64,000 nt of DNA from Euborellia annulipes (GCA_023213315.1 JAKCPI010005381.1:20032-84031); one strand, 5' to 3'; numbered from the stretch's first letter, positions 9,798 through 21,047 are shown. A program made the numbers and translations. Notes: generated by a model not told the origin, from the sequence alone.

Positions 9798-11306
9798 GTA
9801 GTCAACCGATAACACTTACTATTCACCGCCAATGTAGGCAAATTGTCAGTTAGTGAACGATATATGTATGGAGATAGAGGCAGGCAATCAAACAACTGGA
9901 AACGTTTATTATATATGGATACTCTTATGCAAATGTGTGTCAAGCGCCAGGTACTGAGATTTGAGAAAATTAAAGTTTTTCTGATTTAAATTGTTTTGAT
10001 TAGATTTTATATCATTTTTTTTTTTGTCAATTGTGCAAGTAAATACTGTAATTATAGCAGATATTCATAAATTATTTCTACAAATACGACTTTTTTAGAG
10101 AATAAACAATAAAATATTATTGCAAAATTCTCTAAGTCCAATTATATTGGTAAAAATGCTTCAAGGTCTCTTGACACATGATTGCAAATTAATCTATGCA
10201 CTATTTATATTAATAAAATAATTTTAGATTTATAATTCAAAAATTAAAACGAAGTATTATTATTAAAGTTCTTTTATGGATATATTTAATACTAGTAAAC
10301 TTTTAATCAAAATTACATTAATCAATTTGAAATAGTATTAATATTTTAAAATTAAATACAAAGTGATAACAAAATTTTCTCATCAATTAATTCCTGAATA
10401 ATAACATGGAAACCGGAAATCGAAGTTATAATAATGAAATCGACTTAATATTATTTATTTTGTTGTCTTTTCGAAATCGCATTGATCCTCATCTTCATTA
10501 TCAGGAATAATATCAAATTAAGTACTGCGAAACAACGTGTTAGGCACATAAATCATTTTTGCAAAATGAAAATCCTGCATTGAAATATTAGCTGAAATTT
10601 GCATTAAATATGAATTTTTCTAGAACATATTTCATAAAAAATACTATTAATTATAGCATTTGACACACTATTCCGTGCTTAACTCAATTTTGAATTTTTT
10701 TTGGCGCTTGACACACTAATGCGTAACAGGGTCTTCAAAATACTATCCCACAATTGACGTTCATTGTATAAATAACATAAGTCAGTGACTTATGATTTGA
10801 GAGTGCCTATTAATACTAAAAAATTCAATGATTTAAAACGCTAAAAAGGATAGCATTCCGGAAGAGCATGTCCCATTTTATCAGAACATATTATGAAAGT
10901 AATTCAGTTGAAAATGATGGATAAAGAAAAAAGATAATAAAATAAACATTTAACACGTTAATAAGTTAATCATATCATTTATAAAAAATCAACTTAAAAA
11001 TAATTACAAAGTCGATCTTGATTCACCAACTCAAAGTAGTTTATGAATGGATCCTTCATCTTATTCTTTTTAATTATTATATTTGTAACAGATGACAAAG
11101 GAGATTGGATAATTTGTTATATAAAAAAACCTTTTTTAGTTAGATATTTCAAATAAAATCATCCTCCAGCAGGCTTTCTTTAAACGTTAATGTCACCTCA
11201 AAAGAATATCGAAGTTTATATCCAAAGTTTTAAAAGAGTATAACTGATCTTGGGCTGTATTATACCCAGTATATAAACTTTGGCAGTTTCCGCCATAAAA
11301 ACGCTT
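9798..11306 (+). other. Probable intron of the gene starting at 9701; no other feature
   Basis: A/T-rich and unusually free of the repeats that fill the rest of the window. No exon, RNA gene or transposon end is recognised. Two copies of a ggcgcttgacacac-like phrase occur (about 9940 and 10700). Confidence 0.4.
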
Positions 11307-11320
11307 AATATGTTGCTCAG

Positions 11321-11578
11321 AATTCGATTTTCGGTTTAACTGTGGTTTATTTGTAAAAAATACAACGTTTCGGGCACTCATGCTGTGGCCTTTGTCAGGT
11401 ACAATTAAGCTAAGATTACAAAGGTTGTTACATATGTGATAATCTAACAAAAAACCTTTGTAATCTTAGCTGAATTGTACCTGAAGAAGGCCACAGCATG
11501 AGTGGCAAACAGCCACAAGTTAAACAGATAATCATATTCTTTTATTGATGATAACAAGTGTGAAAGTCTAAACTCCAA
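11321..11578. mobile_element. HHP palindromic element 4 with 14-bp target duplication
   Basis: Inverted arms meet near 11430 (gattacaaaggttg and its complement). Exact 14-bp direct repeats, aatatgttgctcag, lie at 11307-11320 and 11579-11592. Left-arm module (11360-11407, minus): CTGACAA core variant, helix II GGCCAC with a near match, GAAACGTT. Right-arm module (11472-11515, plus): CTGAAGA, a 5-bp helix II, but CAAAC in place of CGAAAC. Both arms look weakened. Confidence 0.85.
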
Positions 11579-11656
11579 AATATGTTGCTCAGGGTTAGTC
11601 CAGCAAGATATACCCTTATTAATGGTACAGTGAGCGCCAAAGTTAAGTCCCACCCA

Positions 11657-11787
11657 TTTTGGCAACTTAGGACACATAAGACTTTACGATAACCGTTCTA
11701 AGTATAATATATATATATATTGGGGGGTTCAGGCATTTCTATTTAAGCCATCTGGTATCCAAATGACTTAAATAAAATCATCGGAAA
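11657..11787 (-). repeat. SINE-A fragment
   Basis: Body of SINE-A on the minus strand, from ggcaacttaggac through the catctggtatccaaatg inverted repeat to atcatcgga. The tRNA-like head is missing. Confidence 0.75.
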
Positions 11788-12796
11788 CTTTTTGAGTTAT
11801 TAATTCCTCAAGTTACGATTTCTCCCATAGGAAATGTATAGAGAAATCTTTATGTATTCTTTCCGCCTAATTCATAAAAGAGTATTTGAAAAGCTTTTTA
11901 ACTATTCAATTGTTAAACGATAATATGTATTTAAGGAAACTTTCTATTCATAAACACATTTAAACTGTAGATTAACTAATATGAAATTTAAGAATATTAA
12001 GTTTGGCAACATGGCAAAAACCTACGTCATTTTGCAAAATTTGTTGCATTAAGCTGACATCTGGCGGAGATTGAGAAATATATTTATATGTCAAACTAAT
12101 TTGTTTTGATAGTTTTTAATAAGATCCTTATAGAATTAATACAAATAATTGGACAAATCAACATTATTGTCATTTAAATAAATATGGAAAAATAAGAAAA
12201 ATTTAATATTATGAAAAATAAGAAAAAGAAGCCAAAATTTGACTGAGTAAGAAAAGATAAATATTTTTGCCATAGCCACTGCTTTTGGTTTATTTTAATA
12301 AAAAAAAAATTTATTTCAGCAATTACTTATGTCTTTAAATTAAAACAAAATAAAAAACAGATTTGAACGCGAGTAAAGAAAAACAGACAAAATGAAAATA
12401 AATATAAATGTCAGAGGTTAGTTTTTTCAAAATATTACTTTTTCAATAAATCATTAAATTCCATTTGGACTAGATACTAATAAGCACACCCCTTTTTTCA
12501 GTTTCAATGCATTCTCCAAAGGAACTGAAAGGAATTTAAATCAATTAAAAGCCATAAAAATAAGCTAAATAAAAATACATTTGTATAATAATTACTTAAG
12601 TTTGATTTAATGAAAATTAAATATGTTTAAATATCAAATATCAATCAATCAATTAAATATGTTTGAATTCCTACCAAATATTGAAACTCAAATGTATTGT
12701 AACTAATAATAGTAACAGATTTTAAGATCTTAAAGGATTTTTTTCTTTTTTTTAAATAATCTTCTCCCAGGCATAATCCTTTTATCTATTTGATAG
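11788..12796. other. Helitron-like fragment then unclassified sequence
   Basis: 11788-11890 (ctttttgagttattaatt, ttctcccataggaaatg) matches the Helitron-like repeats at 49.1 and 58.5 kb. The rest, to 12796, is A/T rich with no recognised feature. Confidence 0.45.
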
Positions 12797-12804
12797 GCCA
12801 TATT

Positions 12805-13482
12805 CAGGGCCGCAGACAGGGGGGGGCGCAGGGGGGCTATATCCCCGGGGCGCTCCAACCTTAAAATTCTAATAAAAAATAATTTTGATAGTTAAAATTT
12901 CAATTAAAAAAAATCATTTTCTTGAATTTTTTTTCCTGAAGGGGCCCGGGCCCTTTGAGCTCAAAAACTCTCTTTATTTCCTGAAGGGGCCCGGGCCCTT
13001 TAAGCTCAAAAACTCGCCTTTTTTCTTGAGGATGCCCGGGCCCTTTAAGCTCAAATCTCAAAATTTCAATAAAGAAAATCATTTTTTGCACATTTTTTTC
13101 CTGTGGGGGCCCGGGCTCCGGGCCCTTTAAGCTCAAAGCAAGTAATATTTTTCACGTCTCAGGATAGCTAAAAAAGCAGATTTCAGTGTCTAATTTTCAA
13201 AAATTTTCCATACCCCACCCCGGAAGTCGTCTGTCCGGGTTCGGCCTCAATAAATTATGGTAACCCTATGTTTAGGAAATTTTGAAAAATTTTTAAATAA
13301 CTTTTATTTAAATAAATATTGTAAGCTAAGCTTATGTATAACTGTTTTAAAAATTGTGTAAAAAAATTTTTGGCATGAAGGCCACAATAGTCTTACATAC
13401 CTAAAAAATCTTTATGGGTGAGGGGGGGGGGGCCCGTATTATTAAGTAGCCTCGGGGCCCGTCAAGTCTGTCTGCGGCCCTG
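12805..13482. mobile_element. Non-autonomous hAT-type transposon
   Basis: Terminal inverted repeats begin CAGGGCCGCAGACAG at the left and its imperfect complement at the right. Exact 8-bp target duplications GCCATATT occur at 12797-12804 and 13483-13490. An 8-bp duplication and a CAGGG start are hAT hallmarks. There is no transposase frame; the interior contains a G+C-rich tandem repeat. Confidence 0.9.
12934..13136. repeat. Tandem G+C-rich repeat inside the hAT element
   Basis: Four units of roughly 50-60 bp share CTGAAGGGGCCCGGGCCC followed by TTTAAGCTCAAA-type sequence. Each unit contains the palindrome GGGCCCGGGCCC. The open frames on both strands across it are just translations of this repeat. 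Confidence 0.8.
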
Positions 13483-13490
13483 GCCATATT

Positions 13491-13884
13491 CATAATATTG
13501 CATATTGTATTTATCGTTTCAATACTTTGCATTATTCTGAAAATATTAATTCATCAAGATTAATAATTTGTTCATGAAAAAACATATAATACATTTGAAT
13601 TTTTACTTACGTTTATTTTTATTAAAAGCCTATGATATTATAGGCTATTTCAAATGTCAAGTTGTTGTGATTGAAAATTTTGAGGTTACAAAATGTTTAT
13701 TAGTGAGCTTAAACAAGGGGTCTCGCCTGTCTAGTTAAAATAGGAATTTAAACAAGTATTTAGGCCTAAAATATGTTTATGAATTAAGATTTTTGTATTT
13801 ATATGTATTCTATGAATGTAAACGAATCTTCAAGCAGGCACTGGATTGGAATAGTAATTATTTTCTTTTCATAATTAAGAAAAA
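13491..13884. other. No gene; Helitron-like scrap
   Basis: A/T-rich sequence. 13805-13860 (gaatgtaaacgaatc, caggcactggattgg) matches a phrase shared by the Helitron-like repeats at 46.8, 49.25 and 58.56 kb. Confidence 0.4.
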
Positions 13885-14160
13885 GCCCACGGGGCGTGGT
13901 GTAGAGGTTAGCGTGCTAACCTCATATACCAAACGTCGCGGGTTCGGACCCCAGGCAGTCCGATGATTTTATTTAAACCATCTGGATACCAGATGGCTTA
14001 AATAAAAATGCCTGGACCCTAATATATATAAATTCATAAATAACGGTTATCGTAAATGTCTTATATGGCCTGAGCTGCCGAAAAGACAGTGTGAATGTGT
14101 GTGTGAGTGTGAGTGTGAATGAGAAAAAGTGTGAATGTTTAAAAAAAAAAAAAAAAAAAA
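13885..14160 (+). repeat. SINE-A, full length with target duplication
   Basis: Complete plus-strand copy: A box gtggtgtagaggttagcg, B box GGGTTCGGACCCC, body, GTGTGTGAGTGTGAG tail and poly(A). Direct repeats aattaagaaaaagc begin at about 13873 and 14161. Confidence 0.9.
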
Positions 14161-14169
14161 AATTAAGAA

Positions 14170-14669
14170 AAAGCGAGGGGGGCCTGGCAACGGAATAGAG
14201 CAACAGTCACCACAATCTTTGCTGTTAAGCAATGCCAAGCGCGGCGAAATCTGGAATTGGTGACCCCCAGAAATCAGTGTGTAGAACGTCCCCCGGTAGC
14301 CATCGGTATTATAAATTTAATATGTAAAATTAAAACCCTAATGGCCTCTGCAGCCGAAAAGGGAGAATTAAAAAAAAAAAAGAAAAAAGCGAGCCTACGG
14401 ACTTGGTCTAGTTGGTAGCGTGCCTTCCTTCTATACCCGAAACGGGTTCACCACAAAAAAGTGTAAATGTTAAAAAAAAAAAAAAAACGAAGGCGAGAAA
14501 AATTTATTTCATTTGTTTTGGCTACAAATCATTTGAAATAAATAGGGATGGAGTCTAAATAGCCTTAGATGCCGAAAAAAAGCGAGGGACCGCCGCAGAC
14601 TGGCTCGAGCTAAGGGGGTTTCAAGGGGGGGGGGGGCGAATCCCCCCCGAAGGCAGGCGGCGCGGCTAG
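14170..14669 (+). repeat. SINE debris and a Helitron 3' end
   Basis: Holds two decayed SINE pieces (about 14335-14382 with ggcctctgcagccgaaaag; about 14396-14480 with a degenerate tRNA-like head). It ends in a G+C-rich hairpin and CTAG at 14666-14669 followed by T, the form of a Helitron 3' terminus. Confidence 0.55.
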
Positions 14670-14803
14670 TTTTATTTATAAAATATAAAGCAATCATTTG
14701 GAAAATCGCTCGATTCGCGCCTCCCCTTAGACTTGTCCGCGCCTCCCAGTTTTGAAAACGCTGGTATAATCACCTTACAAAGACATAAGGCCCATCTACA
14801 CAA

Positions 14804-14829
14804 TATATAATAATAATAATAATAATAAT
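14804..14829 (-). repeat. (TTA)n tail of the CR1-like LINE
   Basis: A run of about eight TTA units on the element strand marks its 3' terminus. Confidence 0.7.
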
Positions 14830-15097
14830 TTATTTCCAACACGGAGATATACATATTTACATACAATGTATTTCTCAATGCATCGAAGTCCTCATCTACA
14901 GCAGAAGCCAGTTTGATGACGGACGCTCGAGCATAACTAACTGTTCAATTAACATTTTGATTCATTTAAAATATATTTAAATATGAGAACATACAAATAA
15001 ATTACAATTATTACTTTCTCTCACTTGAAATATACAATAACTATATACAAGAATTATAAATATTATAATTATTTTAAAATTTTTTATTTTTTATTTT

Positions 15098-17923
15098 TTA
15101 TTTTTGTAAATTATTATTCAATACAATTTTAATATAATTATTTGACATGAAATTTATGTCTAATTCATCGATTTTTAGCTCATTAAATTCCCTTTGTGCT
15201 CGTGTCATAGGATTCTTATTATTAATTTTTTTAATATAAAAAAGATCTTTGGATCTGCCTTGTTGGTTACACTTAAAATTAACTTGTTCCAGTAACAATG
15301 GACAATTCACATAATTATTTAATATCTTATATAAGAACAGAATATCATTAATTAAAACAAATTTATCTACTGATTTCAAACCGATTATTCCGCACACAAT
15401 TTGAAAATTATAAAATTTATAAAATCTTAAATATTTAACATAAACGTGCCATACAAATTTCTTTACTAACTTATCAAAAATATCAAAGTTTCTCTCACCG
15501 CCCCATATTACAGAACCATATAATAATCTGCTTAAAACCAGACTTCTAAATAGGGAAATGACACAGTCTTTATTGTGAAATTCTCTAGTTATATTCTGGA
15601 TCAGGCCTAGCACTCTGTTACAGTTTACTCTCGTCATTTGAAGATGATGTTTAAATGAGAGTTTTCTATCAAAGTACACACCTAGATCTTTGATTGTTTC
15701 CGTGTTGGTTATATCATCATTGCCCAGTTTATAGACATATGTTAAAGTCAGAGTTTTTCTAGAGTAAGATATTGATTTTGTTTTACTCTTATTTATTTTA
15801 AGTCCATTTTTAGAACACCATTCCTGCACAGTGTCGATGTCACGTTGTAAGCTGGAGCAATCCAGTACATTGTCTATTGACCTAAAGACTTTCAAATCAT
15901 CAGCATACAACAAAGCTCTTGAGAATTTCATGTTGTCTAAGAGGTCATTTATGAAAATTACAAAACACAATGGCCCCAAGACACTTCCCTGAGGAACTCC
16001 ATTGTCAACCAAATACGAACATTCTGATACAATATTGTTACATTTTATGGTGTTCTTTCTTTTACTGAGGTAGCTCGAAAACCAAGAACATATTCTTTCA
16101 TCGACGCCGTAACGGGACATCTTGTCAACCAACAAGGAGTGATTGACGCAGTCAAATGCCTTAGATAAATCAAAGTACACCGTGTCCACTTGTCTACCAT
16201 CCATCAGAGCATCAGAGACCACCGATGAGAAACAACACAAGTTGGAGATGGTTGATCTGCCCACAAGAAAGCCATGTTGATCGTCATGGATTATTCCCTT
16301 GAAATGAGAGCTTAATCTATCGTAAATTATTCTTTCAAAAATCTTTGCGAAGTTGTTAAGTATGCTAACTGGTCTATAGTTAGAAACCTCTACAGTGGAG
16401 CCTGACTTATGCACTGGAACAATATACGCCTCCTTCCAGAGTTCAGGATAAGTTTGCTGCTTTAAACTTAAATTAAAGATGTAATGCAGAGGTACCAGTA
16501 GACATTCAAGACATCCCTTAATTAAAAATGAAGGAATGCCATCAGAACCGCACGTTCGTCCAGGTTTAAGTTTCTTTGTCGATCTGATGATATCACTCAA
16601 AGTTATATTGAAGTACGGGAGAATGTTATTAGAGAAACCCAGGCTAGATGAGGGAAACAGCCGAGACTGAACAGGAGTGGCATTTTTAAAGTAATCAGCA
16701 AAAAATTTCGATATATCACAATTTTCTACTAGACATTTAGAGCCATTCATGAGACAGATTTTAGAATGAGTCCCCTTAATATTATTATTGATGTAATTCC
16801 AGAAATTTTTTGGCTGTTGAGTTAGATTATTTTCAATATTTCTTAGATATCTCTCTTTACAAATTCCTAATTTCTTTTTAAAAATTTTACGGACATTATT
16901 GTATTCATTATAGAGATCTAGGGTGTGAGTTCGTTTCCATTTTTTATGGAGAAAATTCTTTTTTTCATTTAAGTGAATAAGCGAACGAGTAAACCATTTA
17001 GGATATTTATTTCTAAGATTGGAATTGTACATAGGTATATGTTTGTTCATAAAAAATAATATGGTAGATGTGAAGTTTCTAACAATGTCATCAACCTTTC
17101 CATCATTTAATATTGAGTTCCAATCTTTATTAAGTAGATCTAGGTATAGGCCGTAATAATTGCCTTGACTATAGTTAAAATGTCCGTTAGATGCAGAAGA
17201 TGGGAAATTGTCTTGTTTATTTATTTTTAACTGAATAGACAGTGTCGGATGATATCTGTCAGGTGTTACTAGGTCATGTAATGAAGAACATATGTCTATT
17301 TTATTGGGAATATTGGTTAAACAAAGATCAAGTAGATCTCCATAATAATTGTAAATGAAATTACGCTGGACAAGATTTAAAAATGATTGAAATGATACAA
17401 GTGAAATAGCCCTATTTTTAACAGACTGTGTACACTTTGAACATGATAGAGTAGACCAATCAATTTTGGGGCAATTAAAATCCCCCACCAAAATGATGTC
17501 ATAACATGTAAAGTCTAGGGTAGATTCAATTTTACTAAAATAACTATTTAACAAGTTTTCGTCCATACCTGGAGGAATATAGATATTCCCCAATAGAAAA
17601 GGTTTAACATTTTTATTTATAACAATTTGAATCCATACGGAGTCGACGTCTTCTGTCTCCAAATCGTGTCTGCGAAAAGCATGGATGTCCCTTCTTACTG
17701 CAGTCAATACTCCTCCTCCTCTGGAGGCCATAGCTTCAGATCGATCCGACCGATGAACAGCATAATCAGACGGGAAGATTAGACTACTTGGATGAGATTC
17801 GTTGAGCCAGGTTTCGGTCAAACAATAAAGATCAATATTAAGCGACCTTATTTGTTTATAACATTCGCTCATTTTTGTACGCAGACCACGAACATTTTGA
17901 TATTTAATCACGAGGGTCGCCAT
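15098..17923 (-). CDS. LINE ORF2: apurinic-type endonuclease and reverse transcriptase
   Basis: The protein nicks target DNA and reverse transcribes the element RNA at the nick. The N-terminal endonuclease shows the QNVRGLRTK start, TETWLNES and GDFNCPKIDWS. The RT follows with GSDGIPSFLI, RPVSILNNFAKIFERII, FDLSKAFDCVNHSLL, VPQGSVLGPL and the catalytic YADD (about residue 675). ATG at 17923 is preferred because MATLVIKYQNVRG puts the endonuclease right at the N terminus; an in-frame ATG at 17974 is also open. The chosen start overlaps the ORF1 stop by 20 bp. About 941 residues, normal for CR1/Jockey-type ORF2. No frameshift or stop is seen. Confidence 0.92.
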   Translation of the reverse strand: MATLVIKYQNVRGLRTKMSECYKQIRSLNIDLYCLTETWLNESHPSSLIFPSDYAVHRSDRSEAMASRGGGVLTAVRRDIHAFRRHDLETEDVDSVWIQIVINKNVKPFLLGNIYIPPGMDENLLNSYFSKIESTLDFTCYDIILVGDFNCPKIDWSTLSCSKCTQSVKNRAISLVSFQSFLNLVQRNFIYNYYGDLLDLCLTNIPNKIDICSSLHDLVTPDRYHPTLSIQLKINKQDNFPSSASNGHFNYSQGNYYGLYLDLLNKDWNSILNDGKVDDIVRNFTSTILFFMNKHIPMYNSNLRNKYPKWFTRSLIHLNEKKNFLHKKWKRTHTLDLYNEYNNVRKIFKKKLGICKERYLRNIENNLTQQPKNFWNYINNNIKGTHSKICLMNGSKCLVENCDISKFFADYFKNATPVQSRLFPSSSLGFSNNILPYFNITLSDIIRSTKKLKPGRTCGSDGIPSFLIKGCLECLLVPLHYIFNLSLKQQTYPELWKEAYIVPVHKSGSTVEVSNYRPVSILNNFAKIFERIIYDRLSSHFKGIIHDDQHGFLVGRSTISNLCCFSSVVSDALMDGRQVDTVYFDLSKAFDCVNHSLLVDKMSRYGVDERICSWFSSYLSKRKNTIKCNNIVSECSYLVDNGVPQGSVLGPLCFVIFINDLLDNMKFSRALLYADDLKVFRSIDNVLDCSSLQRDIDTVQEWCSKNGLKINKSKTKSISYSRKTLTLTYVYKLGNDDITNTETIKDLGVYFDRKLSFKHHLQMTRVNCNRVLGLIQNITREFHNKDCVISLFRSLVLSRLLYGSVIWGGERNFDIFDKLVKKFVWHVYVKYLRFYKFYNFQIVCGIIGLKSVDKFVLINDILFLYKILNNYVNCPLLLEQVNFKCNQQGRSKDLFYIKKINNKNPMTRAQREFNELKIDELDINFMSNNYIKIVLNNNLQK

Positions 17924-18938
17924 TAAGTTCAATGTTATTAGGCTGATCATGTTTAGTTTGGATATATTTTTCATCTTCTTTTAGTCTACCATAGAACGTG
18001 GAGACCAAAACACCCTCAGGCCAAGATTCAGGATCAATAGCAGTCTCATATTCATCAATTTCGAGCGATATGTGAAAAGATGCATACGTTTCATATCGTG
18101 TTTTCAATCTTGTACACCGAGCAGATTTCAATTTGATGTTATCTTTAAGATATTTTAATATGTCATTGACATCAACTTCAGGCGCAAGCCTACTAACAAA
18201 AATCGCATTTCGTCTTTTAACCTCCTTTTTAATTGTTGACAGTGAGCATACGTTATTTCTTCCAATAACGATAGGCTTTTTGATAGGCTTAAAATTATCC
18301 TGTTTATTTGACTTGTTTCTTTTATAAGTGACTTTTTTAAAGCCCTCATTATCTAAATCAGGCTCATCAAAAGAGGGCACAGCAGTCTCCATTGATACGC
18401 TTGTTGCTTGAGCATATGACTTTTTATAATTTTGACCAAGAGAATTAGTGTTTCGTGGCTCCGATGACGTTTCAAAGGCATTATTCACTTTTTCAACCAT
18501 CATTTTATCAACATTATCATGTTTTAAAGACCGAAAGCCTCTTGTTTCCGAGGGCATTTCATTGATAATGTTCATTCTTTCAAGTTTATTATTCAATTCA
18601 ATAACTAAAAGTTTGAGAGACATGTTTTCCTCTTTCAAATTTGCCACTTCATCAGACAAAAATGTGACTGTTTCGAGAATCTTGTCTATTTTTGAATCTT
18701 TATCAGAGAGCTCTTTGTTAACTTTTGTTATTTGTGTGCTTGATTGGCTGTCCAAATTGGAGCAAGAACTGCAAGAAAATTTTGATATTCCATCATTTCC
18801 AATAAAGCCGGGCAAATCATCAGGAGTGATATTTACACATTTTATATGAAACGCCTTTTCGCAAGCGCCATTGCAACATATAAATGATTGTCTAGGAAAA
18901 ATTCTTTCATTACAATCTCCACATTTGCTATTGGCCAT
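17904..18938 (-). CDS. LINE ORF1: PHD-finger, coiled-coil RNA-binding protein
   Basis: 344 residues. Residues 6-59 carry a C4HC3 cysteine/histidine series (CGDC, CCNGAC, HIKC, CSSC), a PHD-type zinc finger known from ORF1 of CR1-like LINEs. Residues about 68-122 are heptad-rich with many K, E and L and are likely coiled coil. Residues about 240-325 (NAIFVSRLAPEV, YASFHISLE, WPEGVLVSTFYGRLK) match the conserved C-terminal domain of arthropod CR1-like ORF1s, probably RRM-like. It likely packages element RNA. It overlaps ORF2 by 20 bp, suggesting reinitiation or coupled translation. Confidence 0.88.
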   Translation of the reverse strand: MANSKCGDCNERIFPRQSFICCNGACEKAFHIKCVNITPDDLPGFIGNDGISKFSCSSCSNLDSQSSTQITKVNKELSDKDSKIDKILETVTFLSDEVANLKEENMSLKLLVIELNNKLERMNIINEMPSETRGFRSLKHDNVDKMMVEKVNNAFETSSEPRNTNSLGQNYKKSYAQATSVSMETAVPSFDEPDLDNEGFKKVTYKRNKSNKQDNFKPIKKPIVIGRNNVCSLSTIKKEVKRRNAIFVSRLAPEVDVNDILKYLKDNIKLKSARCTRLKTRYETYASFHISLEIDEYETAIDPESWPEGVLVSTFYGRLKEDEKYIQTKHDQPNNIELNGDPRD

Positions 18939-19170
18939 TATTCAAATATAATGATTATGAAAACTTGAAATTATATTAGCATTAAAATAGAAACATAAAT
19001 AATAAAAAGTAAAAACAGATACAAATATAAATAGTAATATGTTCAAATTAAGGAGAATCTAGGGGCAAGGTAGGCTTCACGCTGACCGAGGCCGATCGCC
19101 AGCGACTTAAGAGGACATTGGAACGGCCTTGGAAAGGGATTTGCTGTGATTGAGAAGTAGTTATTACTAT

Positions 19171-19830
19171 TTTTGCATGCCAGATTTATTTATATAATGA
19201 AAATAATCAGTAAAATCGGATTAAAGATTAATTTATAAAAAAAAAAGAAAAGAGAAGAACAGAAAGGAAAAACAAAAAAAAAATTAAAAAATCTCACACA
19301 GAAAAATCCAAAAAGGTCCAGCTTCCAGTCCAGAGACTCTCAGAAGGAGAATAAAAATTAGTTCTCCTCAGAAAGTGGATTCGATTGATACAAAATTCAC
19401 TCAAATGACCAAAAAATTACCCATCAAAATCAATGATTATTCAGGGAGCCATTCAAAACACAGCCGCACGTATAAATAACTCTCTAGGAGCTTAAAATAA
19501 ACAATTTTCTTTCCACCGATGTTTTAGACGCGGGAACCTGATACTTGTCAAAGAGGCATTATTTAATTTGACGTCTCTCTAATTCTGGTGGGGTTTGAAG
19601 CAACTCACGAAACATCAACCCTGGGAATAATAATTATAATAAATTAGACAATAGCTCTTTAAAATTCATTAATTGCATTCATAAATGAACTAAAACTTTA
19701 CCTATTGTTAATAATATTATGAGCCTTGCGTCTCTCTCTGCCTTCCCTTTTCGCTTTTCCCTACTGTATGTTGCAATTAACTTTGGAGATATTATTACAT
19801 TTTATAAATATTTTGCAATTTTTTTTTTTA
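19171..19830. other. No gene recognised
   Basis: A/T-rich with a purine-rich stretch at 19230-19330. The small open frames at 19719-19970 run into an HP repeat and are not credible genes. Confidence 0.4.
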
Positions 19831-20400
19831 CTTTCTCTTACCTCTATGTATATGTTGATATATATAGAGAGAAAGTATTGGATTCATGTCAAAAATTCGA
19901 TGTCGAGATTTTGATGGATATACACGTTTTGAGGACCCCTGAATCCAAAAATCATTGTGTGGTTTTATGAAACCACGATGCAAGTGAAACTTTTTTTTCG
20001 GGTCGTAGGCGTTTAACTAATAATTTTCAGAAAATTACTCAATTAAGGATATTAAAATCGCGTTTTTAATCTTAACTTAATAATTTGAAAATGGGAAATC
20101 AATTGACGCATGTTAAAAACTGAGAACACTATTTATTTAGTATTTGAATCATTTTAAATTATTTAAAAAATTATATTTTATCAATTTAAAAATTGAATAA
20201 TTAAATCACACAATTATTTTTTTATAATTCGTCATATATGTTAAATTTCAACTTTCCTATTTTTGTCGTCACGGCTTGTAACGTCACAGCCTTTGACGTA
20301 ATGGCTTGTAACGCGACATGCTGATATTAAGAGCGAAAAAATTTGAGAGGATCAAATAAAAGTTTCACTTAAAAAAAAGTGGTTTTCACAACATGAGGTG
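19829..20400 (-). repeat. HP repeat split by an inverted-repeat insertion
   Basis: HP distal end at 19829-19955 (tactttctcttacc to gaatccaaaaatc). HP sequence resumes at about 20379 (aagtggttttcac). Between them lies an element of about 410 bp with inverted ends: aagtgaaactttttttt near 19982 and its complement near 20360. Confidence 0.65.
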
Positions 20401-20819
20401 ACCTTATTAAATAATAAATATCTTTTTTTAATTCTACATTACCCTTTTTTATAACCTATTCAGTACATTCCAATTATAAATCAAAACACCTTGCTCGTAG
20501 GCATCCCAATTAAATAGTGAGAAAAGTTTTAGCCTAACTAGCAGGCGCTCTTGATCAGTGGCGCCGTCCATGTCGAGTGAGTGAACTTCTCTACTTTAAC
20601 AGCATATCGTTTCAATTCCTAGGGGACTGATTACAACTAAACACAATTAACTTTTATTTCTATTATCATTTAAAATGCAAGAGTGCATTAAGACCTGTCT
20701 GGAGTAAAATATTTAATTTAAACAAAAATCGAAATAATCATAATATTGTAGAATTCACAGAGATATTAACTTTTTTTACTTTCTCTTACCTATATAATAT
20801 ACGTATATTTATATTTGAA

Positions 20820-21047
20820 TCTTCTTCTTCTCAGTCATTAGTGTCAGATTTGACACGTTGTGGTTACTCTGAAGAGTAACTCTCATGGGAATGATACTGA
20901 GGTGGGTTCCCGTTTCCTTCCTCAGGAGGAGGCAAATCTCAAATAGAGTTGGATAATTTATTGCCATGAAGTGGATTTGAACTCGAGTTGTATTCAACTC
21001 AGGATTATAAGCTTAACTGCTTTATCCTCTCGGCTAATCGCCTCCTC
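20820..21047 (-). repeat. Second tRNA-derived SINE family (SINE-B), 12-bp target duplication
   Basis: On the minus strand the head has an A box (tagccgagaggataaagc) and a B box (gagttcaaatcc), resembling a type II (Leu/Ser-like) tRNA. The body is unrelated to SINE-A and ends in (AAG)n. Exact direct repeats ttatatttgaat flank it (about 20808-20819 and 21048-21059). Confidence 0.85.

Larger units (their letters stand above)
14804..19170 (-). mobile_element. CR1-like non-LTR retrotransposon (LINE), apparently full length
   Basis: On the minus strand the element has a short 5' region (about 18939-19170, G+C richer), ORF1, ORF2 and a 3' UTR ending in a (TTA)n tail at 14804-14829. CR1/L2-group LINEs typically end in short tandem repeats rather than poly(A). 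Both frames are open without obvious lesions, so this may be a recent insertion. The 5' edge is an estimate because no target duplication was identified. Confidence 0.85.

Noticed and set aside
12885..13136. 81- and 78-codon frames with repeated GPGPF/KGPGP-like motifs
   Set aside because: They translate a tandem DNA repeat inside a hAT MITE; both strands look equally protein-like because the unit is palindromic.
18133..18849. Plus-strand open frames over the LINE ORF1
   Set aside because: Shadow frames of the PHD-finger ORF1 on the other strand.
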